Source: Sphingomonas sp. (GTDB lineage: Bacteria > Pseudomonadota > Alphaproteobacteria > Sphingomonadales > Sphingomonadaceae). From it: a stretch of DNA of 64,000 nucleotides. The number at the start of each line of letters is the position of its first letter. The first letter of the stretch is position 1. Positions 63,378 to 64,000 of the stretch are shown one piece after another. The stretch covers positions 1 through 64,000 of the forward strand of contig JAFIGU010000006.1 of assembly GCA_017849555.1 (NCBI GenBank). Reading direction: 5' to 3'. A model generated the notes under the pieces. It searched no databases and was not told the DNA's origin. It saw only the letters and a list, made by a program, of their open reading frames with translations. The position numbers and the translations under genes are program-made.

Positions 63378-64000
<623 letters not shown>

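Overview
The window looks like chromosomal DNA of a GC-rich alphaproteobacterium, most likely Sphingomonas or a close relative. This is an inference from a PEPxxWAM C-terminal sorting signal, an UrcA-family secreted protein, a single long bifunctional RelA/SpoT homologue, dispersed sphingomonad-style palindromes (core CCTGAGCCTGTCGAAGGG, and CATTCCCGC type) and the gene order carB-carA / yqeY-dnaG-rpoD. No database search was run.

Layout. 1-14.1 kb: an HxlR regulator divergent from a small secreted protein, rsh, an S10 peptidase, a DUF885 peptidase, a GT2 glycosyltransferase, an RcnB-like protein with a tandem repeat, a prolyl 4-hydroxylase-like enzyme, a LysR-GST pair, UrcA and recJ. 14.16-27.34 kb: a genomic island lying between tRNA-Glu(TTC) and a perfect 17-bp copy of that tRNA's 3' end. 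27.4-41.1 kb: a GT39-like membrane protein, a ROK kinase, a PEP-CTERM metalloprotease, a 2OG oxygenase, a YqiJ/flotillin pair, a GNAT, opgG-opgH, and an adaptor/TolC-like pair. 41.3-55.2 kb: tRNA-Asn, moaA-nadK, an EAL phosphodiesterase, mfd, sdhE, recG, a dicarboxylate symporter, an M24 peptidase and rmuC. 55.4-64 kb: an unknown protein, a PAS protein, then rpoD, dnaG and yqeY on the minus strand, and carA plus the start of carB on the plus strand.

The most interesting locus is in the island. It holds a true HlyB-type ABC exporter, an HlyD adaptor, a six-cysteine exported protein of unknown function, a giant type I secretion substrate and an HlyC-type acyltransferase with a TTG start. The substrate has an N-terminal region with a lipase-like but serine-less elbow, an internal Hint (intein-like) domain, a glycine-zipper membrane segment, and a C-terminal DxDGDG calcium-type secretion module. 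Its reading frame (20912-26314) is interrupted by one in-frame TAG at 23087-23089, and the frame carries on with coding-like sequence on both sides. The working model is an exported, possibly acylated and self-cleaving toxin or adhesin. The present copy is either broken by a nonsense mutation, read through, or split in two. No integrase was recognised; a frameshifted IS3-family transposase tail and a ParB-fold protein are the only mobility-related traces.

Other points worth a look are a TolC-family lipoprotein missing both beta-strand segments, a PEP-CTERM protease whose HExxH motif reads QELGH, a PAS protein with a Phd-like N-terminus, and the palindromic repeats placed in many 3' intergenic gaps.
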